A stretch of DNA of 64,000 nucleotides from NCBI RefSeq assembly GCF_012935715.1, contig NZ_CP052860.1, positions 4,836,001 to 4,900,000 of the forward strand, given 5' to 3'. Positions 52,294-61,227 of this stretch are shown piece by piece; within the stretch, counting starts at the first letter, position 1; each line of letters starts with the position of its first letter. Below the pieces are notes generated by a model. That model saw nothing but the letters and a program-made list of their open reading frames with translations. It was not told the origin of the DNA and ran no database searches. The position numbers and the translations under genes were made by a program. The DNA comes from Pseudomonas sp. ADAK13. Its GTDB lineage: Bacteria; Pseudomonadota; Gammaproteobacteria; Pseudomonadales; Pseudomonadaceae.

Positions 52294-53253
52294 ATGAATA
52301 ATTGGTCAGTAAATACGGAACATCACTCCCAGGATCGACGTGCTGATGCTTGGCGTCAAGCCTTGCAGCATGTCTATCTGAGTACTGTCTACGATTACGA
52401 CACCGAGCATTTGAAGGGGTATGTCAGCTACTGCATCTCTCCGCAGGGCATCGAGTTCGTTACCCTGTCCGGTAGCGCTCAGCTGCTGATCGGAGACTAT
52501 CCGCTGCAGACTGAAAGCCTTTGGTTATCGGTTGTCATCAAAGGCGAAGCCTACCTGCATATCGACGAGCAACGTACTGAGCTTGCCGCTGGAACAATTC
52601 TGTATGGCGCCACTGGGGGGGACACAGTCGCTCTTGAGTTAAACGACGATTTTTGCCTGCTGACGCTGGAGCTGCCCCATGCGCTTTTCTACAGGCGCTT
52701 GCTTAACCCTCTTTCCATCAGCCACGGCACACTTTCGGGTGAGTCGGCGACCAGCCGCCTTTTAGCTAAACTGCTGGTGTCTGTTGCCGAGGAGCTTGAA
52801 GCGCTGGATTCCAGCACCTTCCACCCCGTGGAAACGGCACTCACCGAGCTGCTGATTCAGGCTCTGTCCGAACGCAACGCTATCAATACCTTCAAGGATC
52901 CGGCGCACGCCAAACACTTCCAACAAATTTGCCATTGCATCGAACTGCGCCTTGGCGACTCACAATTGAGTTTGGGCAAGATTGCCGAGAAATGTCACAC
53001 CTCGGAACGCTATATCCAGAAGATCTTCAAAGAAGCGGGGCTTGGGTTTAACCAGTACCTCAGACGCCAGCGTCTGGAGCGTTGTAAGCGTGACATGGCA
53101 AGTCAACTGAACGGAGGACTGTCGTTATCGGAGATCTGTTTTCGCTGGGGCTTCAATGACCAGGCTTACTTCAGCCGGGTTTTCAGCGCTGAGTATGGGG
53201 TTTCGCCCAGGGCCTACCGCGCCAGGCAGCTGGACGTCCAGGCTAGCAACTAG
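52294..53253 (+). CDS. AraC family regulator, FeaR-like (319 aa)
   Basis: N-terminal AraC-binding-like sensor (about 30-170) and a C-terminal double helix-turn-helix (about 215-312; LSLGKIAEKCHTSERYIQKI, ICFRWGFNDQAYFSRVFSAE, YGVSPRAYR). ATG 52294 has AAGGGGAT just before it; the frame upstream from 52246 lacks this. It converges on the catabolic operon at 53274-58962 and is the only regulator within the locus, so it probably activates that operon and perhaps the ABC importer. Inducer probably the substrate, unknown. Confidence 0.85.
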   Translation: MNNWSVNTEHHSQDRRADAWRQALQHVYLSTVYDYDTEHLKGYVSYCISPQGIEFVTLSGSAQLLIGDYPLQTESLWLSVVIKGEAYLHIDEQRTELAAGTILYGATGGDTVALELNDDFCLLTLELPHALFYRRLLNPLSISHGTLSGESATSRLLAKLLVSVAEELEALDSSTFHPVETALTELLIQALSERNAINTFKDPAHAKHFQQICHCIELRLGDSQLSLGKIAEKCHTSERYIQKIFKEAGLGFNQYLRRQRLERCKRDMASQLNGGLSLSEICFRWGFNDQAYFSRVFSAEYGVSPRAYRARQLDVQASN

Positions 53254-53273
53254 CCCGGACGCGCATCTGCGCC

Positions 53274-53792
53274 TCACAAAATGAACTGGCCGCCGTGATA
53301 GACCAGCGGGGCCGCCTCGTCCATCACCTGCACTCCCTCTGGACGACCGACCAGGATGCAGTGATCACCACCCTCGTGGATGGCATCAATGTGACATTCG
53401 ATGCGGGTACAAACCTGTTCCAATAGGGGGCAACCCAAGGCTCCCCAATTGTGCGGGATGCCGACAAATTGCTGATCTCCCTTACGGGCGAAGACATACG
53501 CCAGCTCGGCGGCGTCGGCAGTCAGTACGTTGACTGCAAAGCTTCCATGCTGGCGGATGGCTGCGAGCGTGCGGCTGTTTTGGTCCAGGCACACCAGCAG
53601 CAGGCGTGGGCGCAACGACACACTACTGAAGGCGCTGACGGTGGTACCCAAGGGGTTGCCCTTGGGATCGGCCGTGGTGATGACCGTCACACCCGAGACA
53701 AATTGCCCCATACTGCGTTTCCACAAGAAAAGCTCCGCTTGCTCATCATCAGTAATGTTGTCACCGATGTGGACCAGGGTAGATTGGCTCAT
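53274..53792 (-). CDS. Flavin reductase family protein, RutF/HpaC-like (172 aa)
   Basis: FMN-binding split-barrel reductase: MGQFVSGVTVITTADPKGNP, GTTVSAFSSVSLRPRLLLVC, SFAVNVLTADAAELAYVFA, and the late HGGQFI. It would supply reduced FMN to the RutA-like monooxygenase in the same operon. Last gene of the operon, 10 bp after the M20 hydrolase. The name RutF-like rests on context; related HpaC/NtaB reductases serve other monooxygenases. Confidence 0.87.
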   Translation of the reverse strand: MSQSTLVHIGDNITDDEQAELFLWKRSMGQFVSGVTVITTADPKGNPLGTTVSAFSSVSLRPRLLLVCLDQNSRTLAAIRQHGSFAVNVLTADAAELAYVFARKGDQQFVGIPHNWGALGCPLLEQVCTRIECHIDAIHEGGDHCILVGRPEGVQVMDEAAPLVYHGGQFIL

Positions 53793-53802
53793 GTCACTTC
53801 CC

Positions 53803-55140
53803 TCAGGCTCGACCGCACACGGCCAAAGCCGTCAGTGCGTAAATTTGGGCGCTTTGCAGAAGGTCTTCCGGGGTTGGCAAGAACCGGGGCATACCGCATG
53901 TCACGGCCGGAATACGCTGCATATTGAACACGTTGTGGTCACGCCACATGCTCGAATACACCGGGTGAGCCAATTGCAATGGTTGTTCAAGAACCCTCTG
54001 TGTTGCTCTCTGGATAGCCGCCACCAGTGGCTCGACAACCTGTTGATCAGCCTCGAAGCCATGTCTGACGACCATCGGTTGCACAGCGAATTCACCGATG
54101 TGCATCGCTCGCAGCAGCGCTTCCAGCTCGCGCATGACAGGCGCCAGCGTTTGTTTGGGCGTCAACCCCAATTCCAGATAGAGAGAGAAAACCTCGCTAC
54201 CGGCACCAAAGGTATGAGGCATTCCAGCGCGGACCGAATCTATTTGCACCTTGGGCACTGAGATTCCGCCGGCTGATTCGTATCGATGTCTGAGTTCATA
54301 GCCAATACCCCAACGGTGTAACCCTTCGATCAGCTTGCCGCTGCGATAGATTGGGTTGGGATGTTGTTGCAGATCTTCGGGATGCTCCAGGATCGGTGTA
54401 AAGGCCCCTTCCCCCAGTAGGTCGATGCGCAGAAGCGCATAGCCGCATCCCTGCCATGTCACGCCAAAGTCAGTACCTTCTGCCGCAATCGCGTAGTCGG
54501 CTGCAACACCGCCATGATGAAACAGGTAGTGGGCACCAATGTCCTTGCCCAGGTTATCCAGCCCGCGATGTTCCTCGATCGGTTCAGGGCCTATTTCCCC
54601 GGGGCAGGCGGTCAGGTAAAGCCGCCCCGCCAGTTCGATACCGGCTTTGCGTAATGCCTTGGCAGCGATCAAAAAGCAGCTCATTGGCCCGCGGTCGTTA
54701 CTGATGGGATAGCCGTGCAGGCGATTGTTCTCCAGCCAGCAACGCGTCCAGTCAGGCCGCTGTACGGTGTTTTCGCGGTACTTGTATTTGTCCAGATCAG
54801 GGTTAAATGTTGGACTTTCAGTATCTAGATGCGCGGTGAACAGCAGGTTGGCACCCACGCCGCGACCACCATATTCGCCAATGATGTTAGGTCGTTGCGC
54901 AGTAATGCCCACGGCACGAGGTGCTAGCCCCTCTTTCTGCATCCAGCCACGAACGAACTCGGCGGCTTGAAGCTCTTGGCCGGAGCGGCTGGGAATGTTG
55001 CCCAGAGTCAGCGCCAGCTGAGTCAGCTCTTCCTTGTCGATTGCCGCCTTGATCGCAGCCGACTCCTGATCCGTCACGTGATAAGGCGCCGGGCAGGCAG
55101 TGCGCACCAGCGCAGGTGGAATAACGTCGGGCTTATCCAT
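53803..55140 (-). CDS. M20 family metallo-hydrolase (445 aa)
   Basis: Zinc-dependent amidohydrolase/peptidase of the ArgE/DapE group: metal ligand His in LLFTAHLDTE, Asp in GYPISNDRGPM, catalytic/ligand Glu pair region LTACPGEIGPEPIEEHRG, later AAEGTDFGVTWQG and a C-terminal SMWRDHNVF. ATG 55140 has GGAG before it and overlaps the isochorismatase-like stop by 8 bp. In this operon it probably cleaves an N-acyl or N-carbamoyl intermediate made upstream; it could instead be a peptidase tied to the ABC importer. Confidence 0.82.
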   Translation of the reverse strand: MDKPDVIPPALVRTACPAPYHVTDQESAAIKAAIDKEELTQLALTLGNIPSRSGQELQAAEFVRGWMQKEGLAPRAVGITAQRPNIIGEYGGRGVGANLLFTAHLDTESPTFNPDLDKYKYRENTVQRPDWTRCWLENNRLHGYPISNDRGPMSCFLIAAKALRKAGIELAGRLYLTACPGEIGPEPIEEHRGLDNLGKDIGAHYLFHHGGVAADYAIAAEGTDFGVTWQGCGYALLRIDLLGEGAFTPILEHPEDLQQHPNPIYRSGKLIEGLHRWGIGYELRHRYESAGGISVPKVQIDSVRAGMPHTFGAGSEVFSLYLELGLTPKQTLAPVMRELEALLRAMHIGEFAVQPMVVRHGFEADQQVVEPLVAAIQRATQRVLEQPLQLAHPVYSSMWRDHNVFNMQRIPAVTCGMPRFLPTPEDLLQSAQIYALTALAVCGRA

Positions 55141-55774
55141 GTGGAGTACTCCAGGCATTGATGATTGCATCTGTGTCCAGGCGGATCGCAAAGCTCTCGG
55201 TCAAGACATTCAGGCTATGCCGGTGCTGTTCGAGGTCGTAGGCACCGCAGGCATCGCCGGCGATGAATACCGAAAAGTCCTGGTGAAACGCATCGCGCAC
55301 GGTTGAGTCCACACAGCACTCGGTGGTGAAGCCGCAAACTACCAGCGTGTCGATTCCGGCGTTGCGTAGTTGCGTAGCCAGGTCGGTGCCATAAAAAGAG
55401 CTATAGCGCTGTTTCCAGATCACCGGCTCACCTGCAAGGGGCTGGACCCCATAAAACTCAGCTCCAGGACTGCCTTCGCGGCACAAGCCATTGCTGATTT
55501 CCAACGCTCGGTTCGTGCGTTCCATCCACAGCTGCCAACTGGCCGGGCAACCCTCAGTTGGCTGGCGCAGACCGACAAAGTAAACGGGTACTGCGCTTGA
55601 TCGGGCCTTGGCCAACAGCGCCTGGACCTGAGCCAACGGCTGCTCCAGAGGAACTACATCCACTCCCAATAGACCCAGGCATCCCTGAGGAGAGATAAAG
55701 TCGACTTGCGCATCGATGACGCACAGCGCCGTGCGTTCGGCAGCCAACCAGTCATGCAAGGCCATCTGACTCAT
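55133..55774 (-). CDS. Isochorismatase-like cysteine hydrolase, RutB-type context (213 aa)
   Basis: Catalytic triad of the family: Asp21 in VIDAQVDF, Lys120 in VIWKQRYSSF, Cys153 in GFTTECCVDST (two adjacent cysteines; the second fits the usual spacing). RutB, the closest functional analogue, hydrolyses the ureidoacrylate made by RutA. Here the gene overlaps the RutA-like stop by 4 bp, giving tight coupling. Related enzymes include N-carbamoylsarcosine amidase and biuret hydrolase, so an amide or carbamoyl bond is the expected target. Confidence 0.85.
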   Translation of the reverse strand: MSQMALHDWLAAERTALCVIDAQVDFISPQGCLGLLGVDVVPLEQPLAQVQALLAKARSSAVPVYFVGLRQPTEGCPASWQLWMERTNRALEISNGLCREGSPGAEFYGVQPLAGEPVIWKQRYSSFYGTDLATQLRNAGIDTLVVCGFTTECCVDSTVRDAFHQDFSVFIAGDACGAYDLEQHRHSLNVLTESFAIRLDTDAIINAWSTPHG

Positions 55775-56832
55775 GAAAACTCCGCCCGCAGCTGTGGCAG
55801 GATTTGTTCACCAAACACTTTCAAGCCACTGGCATAGTCCGGGAAAATCAACATCACGCCATCTAGTTCGCATTCACGCAGCAACTGCGACAACAAGCGT
55901 CGACACGTGTCGGGGCTGCCGATAGCGGTGTGGGTCATGAACGCATTGCTGGCGCGCTCCACCATGGCGTTGCCCTTGCCTTCGGTGTCGATTCCGAAAC
56001 TGTTCAGCATGCCCCGTACCGCGCCCACATCCAGGCCGCTGCGGTAGTGGTCTGCCAGGGCATGAGCTTCTTCGTCAGTAGGAGCACAGATGATTGTAGA
56101 CATGCAGAATGTCTTGATCGTGGTGCCTTGGTTTGCCGCCATGCTCTTGGCTCGAAGGCTGATTTCCCGCGTTTCAGCATCGTCCTTGCCGCCGATGAAA
56201 CAGGCGTCTGTATGGCGAACGCTGAAGCCTAGCCCCCGGTCCGATTGTCCGGCACAGACCAAGTAAGGTCGTGGTGTACAGACCGGCTTGGGTTCGGAGA
56301 TACAATCGTCCAGGTTGAAGAATTCGCCTTTTTCGGTAACCCGAGGCTCGCTCCACAGACGCTTGATCATGCGCGTCCACTCTTCGGTCATCGCGTAGCG
56401 TTGGTCATGGGACAGGGAAGCGTCCCATTCCCCCATTTGCGTGAACTCACCCTTGAACGAGCCAGAGACGATATTCAGGCCTGCTCGTCCGCCACTGATC
56501 TGATCCAGGGTGGCAATCATTTTTGCGGTGACAGCAGGGTTGTGGAGGCCGGCATGCAGGGTGGCAATGATGCGCGCATGGCTGGTGGCCTCTGCGATCG
56601 CTGCCATCATGGTCACCGACTCCAGCGACGTACCCCAATGGTCCGTGTCGCCACCAAAGCCTCTCCACTTTGCCATGGACATGATGAAGTCCAGGCCTAA
56701 AGCATCGGCCAGTACCGCTGCCTCGCGGTTCTGCCGGTAAGAGGCATCCAGCGTCGGAGTGGTGGTGGATATGATCCAGCCGCCGTTGGCGATGGGCAGG
56801 AACACCCCGAATTCTTTAGTTGTTTGACTCAT
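55771..56832 (-). CDS. RutA-like LLM-class flavin monooxygenase (353 aa)
   Basis: Bacterial luciferase-like fold closely following RutA landmarks: FGVFLPIANGGWIIST, MSMAKWRGFGGDTDHWGTSL, AATLDQISGGRAGLNIVSGS-type core, EFTQMGEW, LDDCISEPKP, LVCAGQSDRGLGFS. RutA uses FMNH2 and O2 to open uracil between N3 and C4; members of this branch attack amides and similar bonds. With a flavin reductase and an isochorismatase-like hydrolase in the same operon, oxidative opening of a cyclic amide is the best inference. Start taken at ATG 56832; one at 56844 is possible. Confidence 0.85.
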   Translation of the reverse strand: MSQTTKEFGVFLPIANGGWIISTTTPTLDASYRQNREAAVLADALGLDFIMSMAKWRGFGGDTDHWGTSLESVTMMAAIAEATSHARIIATLHAGLHNPAVTAKMIATLDQISGGRAGLNIVSGSFKGEFTQMGEWDASLSHDQRYAMTEEWTRMIKRLWSEPRVTEKGEFFNLDDCISEPKPVCTPRPYLVCAGQSDRGLGFSVRHTDACFIGGKDDAETREISLRAKSMAANQGTTIKTFCMSTIICAPTDEEAHALADHYRSGLDVGAVRGMLNSFGIDTEGKGNAMVERASNAFMTHTAIGSPDTCRRLLSQLLRECELDGVMLIFPDYASGLKVFGEQILPQLRAEFS

Positions 56833-56866
56833 ACTTTTACCCATTACGTTTGGTGCAAGAAAATGT

Positions 56867-58132
56867 TCAGTTCACGACTGCAGCGGCGTCAGCCTGGACA
56901 AGCTTCGGTGGGCGCATCGCCAGGATTGCCAGCAACACCAGCACCGGCACGATGACAATGCTCAAGAACGCAGTGGTGAAGCTCCCGGTACTGTCCTTGA
57001 TCGCGCCCGCCAGCAGCGGCGAAAAGCAGGCCAGCGTCGAGATCAGGTTCATGACGGAGAACAGCTCAAGGTAAGGGCCACGGCCGAAGTAGTTGGACAA
57101 CATCACGCTGGTGGCCAGGAACGTCATGCCGTAGCCAATACCGATTCCGCCGCAGAACACCAGAAGGCTCGACCAGGAAGTACCCAGGCTCAGGGCCAGA
57201 ACGCCGGCGATCAGCAGCGCCAGGCTGCCTGCGAGAAGTTTTTTGGGCTCGAAAATTTCACCGATGGCACCGCCAACAACGCGCGACAGGGCGTTCAGAA
57301 AAGCTTGGGCGCTGAGCAGCCCAGCGGCCATTTCAGGGCTGAAACCGCGATCAGTAATGTGCGCCACCGCAAAACTGTTGACCGTGATGCCACACAGCAG
57401 AAAGGAGGTGTACGCAGCAGCGATGACATAGAACTGCCAGGTGCGTAGTGCCTGAGAAGCGGTCCACTGATCGTCGGTACGATAAATGCCGGCTTTACCT
57501 TGAGACTTACTGTGCTTGGCAACTTGGGCGGCATGCGCCTGCTCGCGCTCACCTTCACGCAGTACCAGGCAGGTAAGTACTCCGGCCACTGCCAGCAGGA
57601 CACCACACAGGCCCCAGTGCATGCGCCAGCTGCCCCAGACATTAACCGCCAGAAAGTAGATCCAAGGCCCCACCACACCGCCCAGACCACCGAGGGTGAA
57701 GTACACGCCGAAAGCCAACGACTGCTTCTCGAACAGGCGACCCAGCACGTGGGTGCCTGGCACGGTGGCGACAAAACTGAAGCCAATCCCCAGCAGTGTC
57801 GTGCCAACAAAGTAGGCCGTAATACCGTGAGCGTTATAGAGAGAAGCAAACCCAACAGTCAGGATAAGCGTGCCCAGAAACAGAGTTACGCGTACTCCCG
57901 CACGACGGATTATTATCGCTGGCAGGTAACTGGATAGTCCGCACGCTAAACCGAGAAAAGTGAAGCCCAGGCCGGCATCGGCCCAACTCCAGTTCAACTC
58001 TTTGATCATGCTCGGCAATACCACGCCAAGGGAGGTAAAGGTCGCTGCGGAAACAAGAAAGAACAACAGGCTGAACAGCGAAAGTACTGTCCATTGATAA
58101 TATGTGGAATACGAACTGTAAGTGTTGGGCAT
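56867..58132 (-). CDS. MFS transporter (421 aa)
   Basis: Twelve hydrophobic segments typical of the major facilitator family, with VVLPSMIKELNWSWADAGLG near the first helices, a cytoplasmic middle loop rich in charged residues (about 195-225), and a GIGIGYGMTFLATSVMLSNY segment late. ATG 58132 has GGAG at good spacing. It lies between the Tsx-like channel and the RutA-like gene, so it probably imports the organic (likely acidic) substrate through the inner membrane. Direction and substrate are inferred. Confidence 0.87.
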   Translation of the reverse strand: MPNTYSSYSTYYQWTVLSLFSLLFFLVSAATFTSLGVVLPSMIKELNWSWADAGLGFTFLGLACGLSSYLPAIIIRRAGVRVTLFLGTLILTVGFASLYNAHGITAYFVGTTLLGIGFSFVATVPGTHVLGRLFEKQSLAFGVYFTLGGLGGVVGPWIYFLAVNVWGSWRMHWGLCGVLLAVAGVLTCLVLREGEREQAHAAQVAKHSKSQGKAGIYRTDDQWTASQALRTWQFYVIAAAYTSFLLCGITVNSFAVAHITDRGFSPEMAAGLLSAQAFLNALSRVVGGAIGEIFEPKKLLAGSLALLIAGVLALSLGTSWSSLLVFCGGIGIGYGMTFLATSVMLSNYFGRGPYLELFSVMNLISTLACFSPLLAGAIKDSTGSFTTAFLSIVIVPVLVLLAILAMRPPKLVQADAAAVVN

Positions 58133-58179
58133 GGTATAAACTCCGGGCGCAGTCAGGTAATAACGGGTCCCCGTTGAAA

Positions 58180-58962
58180 TTAGAAGAAGCTGTAGCGGAT
58201 CGACGCCCCGTAACTGACTTGGTCGGTATCGTAATAGCGGGTGCTCTCTATCTTGTATTTGTTCTTGATCGGTTCCACGATCAAGCCGGCCCACAAGTGC
58301 CCAGGCTTCTGGCCCATTGCTTTACCCAAGTCATAGTGCAATTCGGGTTTAAAGTCGGTTGTTTTCGCCTGTCCGCTTCCGCCAAAGGTTTGGTCGAAGG
58401 TACCGACAATACGGAAGTCACCCAATTTAGTACTGAAGGGGTAGCCATAGTCGATATGAAGGCGACGGTCATTCCAGCCTAGTTGTTCGTTATGTTCAAA
58501 GTAGAACATGCTGCGCAGCCAGGCGAACCCAGAGACATTCCAGTCAAGACCGATACCCGGCATGTACTGGTAATCGTAGCCCTGAGTGCGATCAATCCAC
58601 TGGGCGAAGCTGATGTCCTTCAAGATTCCATAGGACAGGTCAGTATTGAATATCTTGGACATACTCAGGCGCGGCACAAGTTTGTAATAGTAGGTGCTGC
58701 CCGTTCCCTGATAGTTGTGGTTGAGGGCGTTCTGCCAGATGCTGTACACATACATGTCGCCAATACTGTAATCGCCAAAAGCCTCAAAGATAGGAGAGAT
58801 GGTGTCTTGTGGATCCACCTTGTTTCCGCCCTGAACATACAGGCTGGTGTCGAAGCTTTGATAATTTACAAAGTCGCCGGCCTGGGCGCCGAAGGCGGTA
58901 CACAACAGGGAGATGCAAGCAGCACCCAATGAACCTTTTACAGCAATAGTGGAGTAATTCAT
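58180..58962 (-). CDS. Tsx-like nucleoside-channel family outer-membrane protein (260 aa)
   Basis: Signal peptide (cleavage after AQA, about residue 28) and a beta-rich barrel with the Tsx-family pattern GDFVNYQSFDTSLYVQGGN, FEAFGDYSIGDMYVYSIW, and the terminal phenylalanine (RYSFF). It heads the catabolic operon, 47 bp before the MFS gene. Tsx passes nucleosides; a related pyrimidine- or amide-like compound would fit the RutA-like operon, but the channel specificity is not readable. Confidence 0.82.
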   Translation of the reverse strand: MNYSTIAVKGSLGAACISLLCTAFGAQAGDFVNYQSFDTSLYVQGGNKVDPQDTISPIFEAFGDYSIGDMYVYSIWQNALNHNYQGTGSTYYYKLVPRLSMSKIFNTDLSYGILKDISFAQWIDRTQGYDYQYMPGIGLDWNVSGFAWLRSMFYFEHNEQLGWNDRRLHIDYGYPFSTKLGDFRIVGTFDQTFGGSGQAKTTDFKPELHYDLGKAMGQKPGHLWAGLIVEPIKNKYKIESTRYYDTDQVSYGASIRYSFF

Positions 58963-59329
58963 GTTTTCTTCACCAAGATCGTTTTATGGCGCTTTTATAT
59001 AAAGCGTCCCAATAATTTCAACGGCAGGTGGAGTCCGCAAAGTAATAAGTTCAACCCGACTTCCGTGTTCCGCATACACAATGAAGTGCTGCTTTGTCAT
59101 CCTTGCTAGTCATGTTATGCAAAGCCTTCGCGGAAAACTTGTCCAAATCCGCACCACGTTTTGCACTGTTGCTCGCGATCATGTGTTGGTATATCTAGCC
59201 GCCCTGATCGCTATGCAGAGATTCTGCCAACGGCGCGCTTCTTGCAGATTTCCACCTGAAAGTTAAACGAGACTTCATCGGCGCATCTGACCGCACGGGT
59301 TATGGCGGTGCGTCAAGGGCAGACCATAG
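58963..59329. promoter_or_regulatory. Divergent promoter region of catabolic operon and ABC importer
   Basis: About 370 bp between two divergent transcripts. I cannot pick out clear -35/-10 pairs or a repeated AraC site by eye, but both promoters must lie here; AAGGG (59315-59319) serves the permease start. Confidence 0.5.
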
Positions 59330-60367
59330 ATGCAGATTTCACTTTATAGCGGCACCTTCAACGGGCTGACTCGCAGTTTTATCCCTCTGGCAAGGGTGCC
59401 GGTGATTCTGATCACCGTCGCGGCGTTAGTGTTCATGCTCTTACGGGTGCTGCCGCTAGATCCGGCAGCCATGCTGTTATCCCCTAATGCTACACACGAA
59501 CAAAGCACTCAAATGAGGCGGGTGCTGGGCCTTGATAGGCCCATAGTTGTGCAGCTTTGGTTGTGGGTCAGGAATGCCAGCCACGGCGACCTCGGACAAT
59601 CTCTTCAGTTTGACGACAGCGTATCCAGCCATATCCTGCATGCCCTGCCGGTTACCTTACAGTTGGTCGGGTGCAGCTTGCTGCTGGGCATTGTCTTGGG
59701 CGTGGCCAGTGGTGTGCTGGCGTTTTATAGTCGAAACACGCCCCTGAGGGGAGCACTCGACCTGCTCAATGGCCTGGCGCTGGCTATCCCTGAATACCTC
59801 TGGGGCATCGTGCTGATCCTCGTATTTGGCATCACCCTGAAAATGTTGCCTTTCTACGGGCAGATCGACCCTCAACTCCAGGTGCCTGAACATACGGGCC
59901 TTCTGCTGTTCGACTGTCTTTTGGCGGGCGATGGCCCTGCTCTGGGCAGTGTCTTCGCGCACCTCTTGCTTCCGGCAACGGCACTGGCGATGAGCATCGC
60001 GCCCCCACTAATGAGGGTGCTTTATTCAAGCCTGGACCAGGCCTTCGATCAAGAATATGTGCGCTACGGTCGTCTCAGGGGACTCTCGGAGCGGCGTCTT
60101 CTGGTCCATCACGCCCTGCGCAACGCATGGCTACCAGTGGTCACTCTGATGGGCGTGCAAGGCGGGTTATTGATCGGTGGCACACTGCTGGTAGAAAGCA
60201 TCTTCGGCCTGCCGGGGCTGGGCAATCTGATGATCGACGCCATTGCCAGTCAGGACTTGCCAATGATTCAGGGTGTGGCGCTGGTCTACACCATGGCGGT
60301 GTTGTTGAGTAATACCTGCGTGGAGTTGGCACTGGTTCACCTCGACCCTCGCCTGAGGCCGCTATGA
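59330..60367 (+). CDS. ABC importer permease, DppB/OppB type (345 aa)
   Basis: Six-helix peptide/nickel-type permease: RVLPLDPAAMLLSPNATHEQ near the N-terminus is the family's periplasmic landmark, and the EAA-like loop appears as EYVRYGRLRGLSERRLLVHH. GLPGLGNLMIDAIASQDLPM is the classic C-terminal signature. Its start codon overlap (4 bp) with the next permease shows one operon. Together with the fused ATPase and the substrate-binding protein it forms a complete importer for peptides or other small organic ligands. Confidence 0.9.
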   Translation: MQISLYSGTFNGLTRSFIPLARVPVILITVAALVFMLLRVLPLDPAAMLLSPNATHEQSTQMRRVLGLDRPIVVQLWLWVRNASHGDLGQSLQFDDSVSSHILHALPVTLQLVGCSLLLGIVLGVASGVLAFYSRNTPLRGALDLLNGLALAIPEYLWGIVLILVFGITLKMLPFYGQIDPQLQVPEHTGLLLFDCLLAGDGPALGSVFAHLLLPATALAMSIAPPLMRVLYSSLDQAFDQEYVRYGRLRGLSERRLLVHHALRNAWLPVVTLMGVQGGLLIGGTLLVESIFGLPGLGNLMIDAIASQDLPMIQGVALVYTMAVLLSNTCVELALVHLDPRLRPL

Positions 60368-61227
60368 GCGTTCGCATCGCCCTCGGCTGGCGAGTCAAAT
60401 GGGCATCGGGCTACTGGCTCATGTTGACGTTGGTGGCTCTGTTTGCCCCCGTTCTGGCCCCGCACTCCCCACAGATGCAGGATTTGACCCACACATTACA
60501 ACCCCTGGCGTGGTTACCCGGGGGCAATTGGCACTTCCCTTTGGGCACCGACGTACTGGGACGTTGTCAGTTTTCACGGCTGTTATTCGGCAGCCGTGTG
60601 GTGGTTCTGGTAGCGTTTCTGGCAGCACTGGGCAGCGCCGTGATCGGCACTACGCTTGGCTTGCTGGCCGGTTATTTCAAGGGTTCGATCGAACGCACAA
60701 TAATGTTTGTGGTGGACGTCTGGATGGCATTCCCGGCGGTAGTGCTGGCCATGCTGTTGATTGTCGCGCTCGGCCCAAGCCTGAGCAACGTCGTACTGGC
60801 AATCATCCTAGTGGACTGGACGCGTTTCTGTCGGGTGATACGCAGCGATACCCTGCAGTTGGCAAACCAACCCTACGTATTGGCCGCGCGCATTGCCGGG
60901 GCTTCGCAGCTGTCTGTGTTGTGTCGTGAATTGCTGCCTGGAGTTCTGCCGACTCTGATCGTGCTGTGCTCACTGCAGATGGGTTCGGCAATCGTTGCGG
61001 AAAGTATTCTGGCCTTTGTCGGCATGTCAGTCGGCCCGACTGAGGCCTCCTGGGGGGCGATGATCGCCCAAGGGCTGGGTTATGCGTTCAGCGCCCCATG
61101 GCTGGTATTGCCGCCCATCATTGCCACGGTCAGCGCAATACTCGCCAGTATCATGCTGGGGACCGGTCTACGCTATGCCGCCCGTACTACTTCACCACGT
61201 CGCTCCCCTAGAGAATCTGAAAGATGA
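60364..61227 (+). CDS. ABC importer permease, DppC/OppC type (287 aa)
   Basis: Second permease of the importer: HFPLGTDVLGRCQFSRLLFG (normally GTDxLGRDxxSR), GTTLGLLAGYFKG, and the EAA-loop PYVLAARIAGASQLSVLCRE. LAFVGMSVGPTEASWGAMIA is the late signature. It overlaps both neighbours by 4 bp, so permeases and ATPase are translated together. A Cys replaces the usual Asp after LGR (LGRCQ). Confidence 0.9.
   Translation: MSVRIALGWRVKWASGYWLMLTLVALFAPVLAPHSPQMQDLTHTLQPLAWLPGGNWHFPLGTDVLGRCQFSRLLFGSRVVVLVAFLAALGSAVIGTTLGLLAGYFKGSIERTIMFVVDVWMAFPAVVLAMLLIVALGPSLSNVVLAIILVDWTRFCRVIRSDTLQLANQPYVLAARIAGASQLSVLCRELLPGVLPTLIVLCSLQMGSAIVAESILAFVGMSVGPTEASWGAMIAQGLGYAFSAPWLVLPPIIATVSAILASIMLGTGLRYAARTTSPRRSPRESER

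Noticed and set aside
57500..57937. Plus-strand frame opposite the MFS gene
   Set aside because: Shadow of a membrane protein gene; no hydrophobic pattern or ribosome site of its own.
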